Assembly: GCA_902791785.1 (NCBI GenBank)
Contig: CADAXH010000087.1
Location: forward strand, 1-6,424
Length of the DNA stretch: 6,424 nucleotides
Direction of reading: 5' to 3'
Origin: an uncultured Ruminococcus sp.
GTDB taxonomy: Bacteria > Bacillota > Clostridia > Oscillospirales > CAG-272
Program-made: the position numbers and the translations under genes
Shown here: one piece after another, positions 5,669 through 6,424 of the stretch
Layout: every line of letters begins with the position of its first letter
How positions within the stretch are numbered: the stretch's first letter is position 1
Notes under the pieces: model-generated
Databases searched by the model: none
What the model was told of the DNA's origin: nothing
Seen by the model: only the letters and a program-made list of their open reading frames with translations

Positions 5669-6424
5669 GTATACCACTATATCAGTTATCAAGCCGGTTT
5701 GCTGCTCCTCTTCTTCCTTTTCTTCGATATCCATATTAATTATTTCGGACATTCTTTGCTGGCCATTAAGGACAAAATCTGTTATGTATTGTCTGTTGAC
5801 CTCAATCGGTATTTCATCAAGGCATTCATTTATTGTCTCTTTTGTTATCTCAGGAAAGGTCATTCTATGACAAATTTCTCTTGCCTGCTCACTGTCCCTC
5901 ATAAACTCTTTAAAGAACCTAATAAGACCATCTCCTTCTCTTGAAACATTACTCGGGTATCCCTGCGAAATAAGGGCGATGTTGTTATCGTAGTTTGGGG
6001 CCAAAGACAAAATGTCACCTGTTTTCAAGTCTCTTATTACACCGAAATTCTCTGTATGTCTGTCCATGTTGTAACATATTGAATCCATCCAGAGAAGATT
6101 GATGTATTGCATTGCAATGTCCCCGGATATCTCATGCAAAGCATCAAAACAGTCTTTGTAGTCCTCATTGTCTCCCACAATGGATTTCATCGGTTCGAAT
6201 GTGACACTTCCGGAATCCGTAAAATCCTTTGTTCTGATGTACTTTTCGTCCAGCTCATAATGGGCCATGTCAAGTCCCAACTTCTCTCCAAGACGACAGA
6301 TGAATAGTTCGGAAAAAATCTCGTTTTCATTCCCGCTTTTATACATCCACCATTCACCATCAACAAGCTTCCAGCACTTTTCAAAGCTACCTGTGTTTGT
6401 TAGTTCAGGTGTTCTTGAAGGCCT
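5657..6424 (-). CDS. HipA-like kinase, 5' end beyond the window
   Basis: A HipA-family (HipA/CtkA-like) protein kinase. The frame is open to the right edge, giving 255 visible residues, so the ATG at 6346 is not taken as the start. Upstream codons read TPELTNTGSFEKCWKLVDGE, which fits the N-lobe of this family, and the lysine in WMYKSG (visible residue 29) is the likely ATP-binding lysine. The catalytic loop is NMDRHTENFG (visible 119-128), with D121 as catalytic base and N126 as metal ligand. LAPNYDNN (visible 141-148) supplies the second metal-binding aspartate, D146. Both motifs are intact, so an active Ser/Thr kinase is expected. The C-terminus carries an acidic run, EEKEEEEQQ, then a hydrophobic tail. 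HipA of E. coli phosphorylates glutamyl-tRNA synthetase and pairs with the antitoxin HipB. Whether an antitoxin gene lies upstream here is not visible. Substrate and role are unknown. Confidence 0.85.
   Translation of the reverse strand, partial: RPSRTPELTNTGSFEKCWKLVDGEWWMYKSGNENEIFSELFICRLGEKLGLDMAHYELDEKYIRTKDFTDSGSVTFEPMKSIVGDNEDYKDCFDALHEISGDIAMQYINLLWMDSICYNMDRHTENFGVIRDLKTGDILSLAPNYDNNIALISQGYPSNVSREGDGLIRFFKEFMRDSEQAREICHRMTFPEITKETINECLDEIPIEVNRQYITDFVLNGQQRMSEIINMDIEEKEEEEQQTGLITDIVVYLTL

Noticed and set aside
6344..6346. ATG at 6346 as the start of the HipA-like gene
   Set aside because: The frame stays open to the window edge, upstream codons match the kinase N-lobe, and no ribosome site precedes this ATG.

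Overview
The window looks like a chromosomal segment from a low-to-moderate GC Gram-positive bacterium, most likely a member of Clostridia (Oscillospirales/Ruminococcaceae-like). The reasons are strong GGAGG-type ribosome sites, TTG and GTG starts, lipoproteins with Thr/Asn-rich linkers behind a lipobox, and a clostridial-style family 4 uracil-DNA glycosylase. This placement is inference. No tRNA, rRNA, insertion sequence, CRISPR array or integration site was seen, and no gap between genes exceeds 120 bases.

Left part (1-1490): the 5' end of a tryptophanyl-tRNA synthetase gene (trpS, minus strand, cut by the window edge) is divergent from a two-gene plus-strand operon. That operon encodes a family 4 uracil-DNA glycosylase and a four-helix membrane protein, joined by an ATGA overlap. 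The 116-base divergent region holds two well-formed sigma-A-type promoters whose -10 hexamers overlap on opposite strands. The plus operon ends at a strong GC-rich hairpin, which also lies 3 bases beyond the stop of the convergent minus-strand gene.

Centre and right (1490-6424): everything here is on the minus strand. Read in the direction of transcription, the order is: a HipA-like kinase (5' end beyond the window); a Thr-rich lipoprotein; a small cytosolic protein of unknown function; a TPR-like lipoprotein starting at TTG; a 467-residue secreted protein of unknown function; and a Bcp-type thioredoxin-dependent peroxiredoxin. The TPR lipoprotein and the 467-residue protein are tightly coupled: the stop and next start are one base apart, and the ribosome site lies in the last codons of the first gene. 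A possible promoter precedes the Thr-rich lipoprotein, and an imperfect hairpin lies before the TPR lipoprotein, so there may be two or three transcription units rather than one.

Housekeeping functions (trpS, uracil-DNA glycosylase, Bcp) flank an accessory block of cell-surface proteins that I do not recognise. The most interesting parts are that block, the adjoining HipA-like kinase, and the overlapping divergent promoter pair. Several starts were moved from the longest open frame on ribosome-site evidence (Bcp to 1942, Thr-rich lipoprotein to 5577), and the HipA-like gene is open to the window edge, so no start was assigned.
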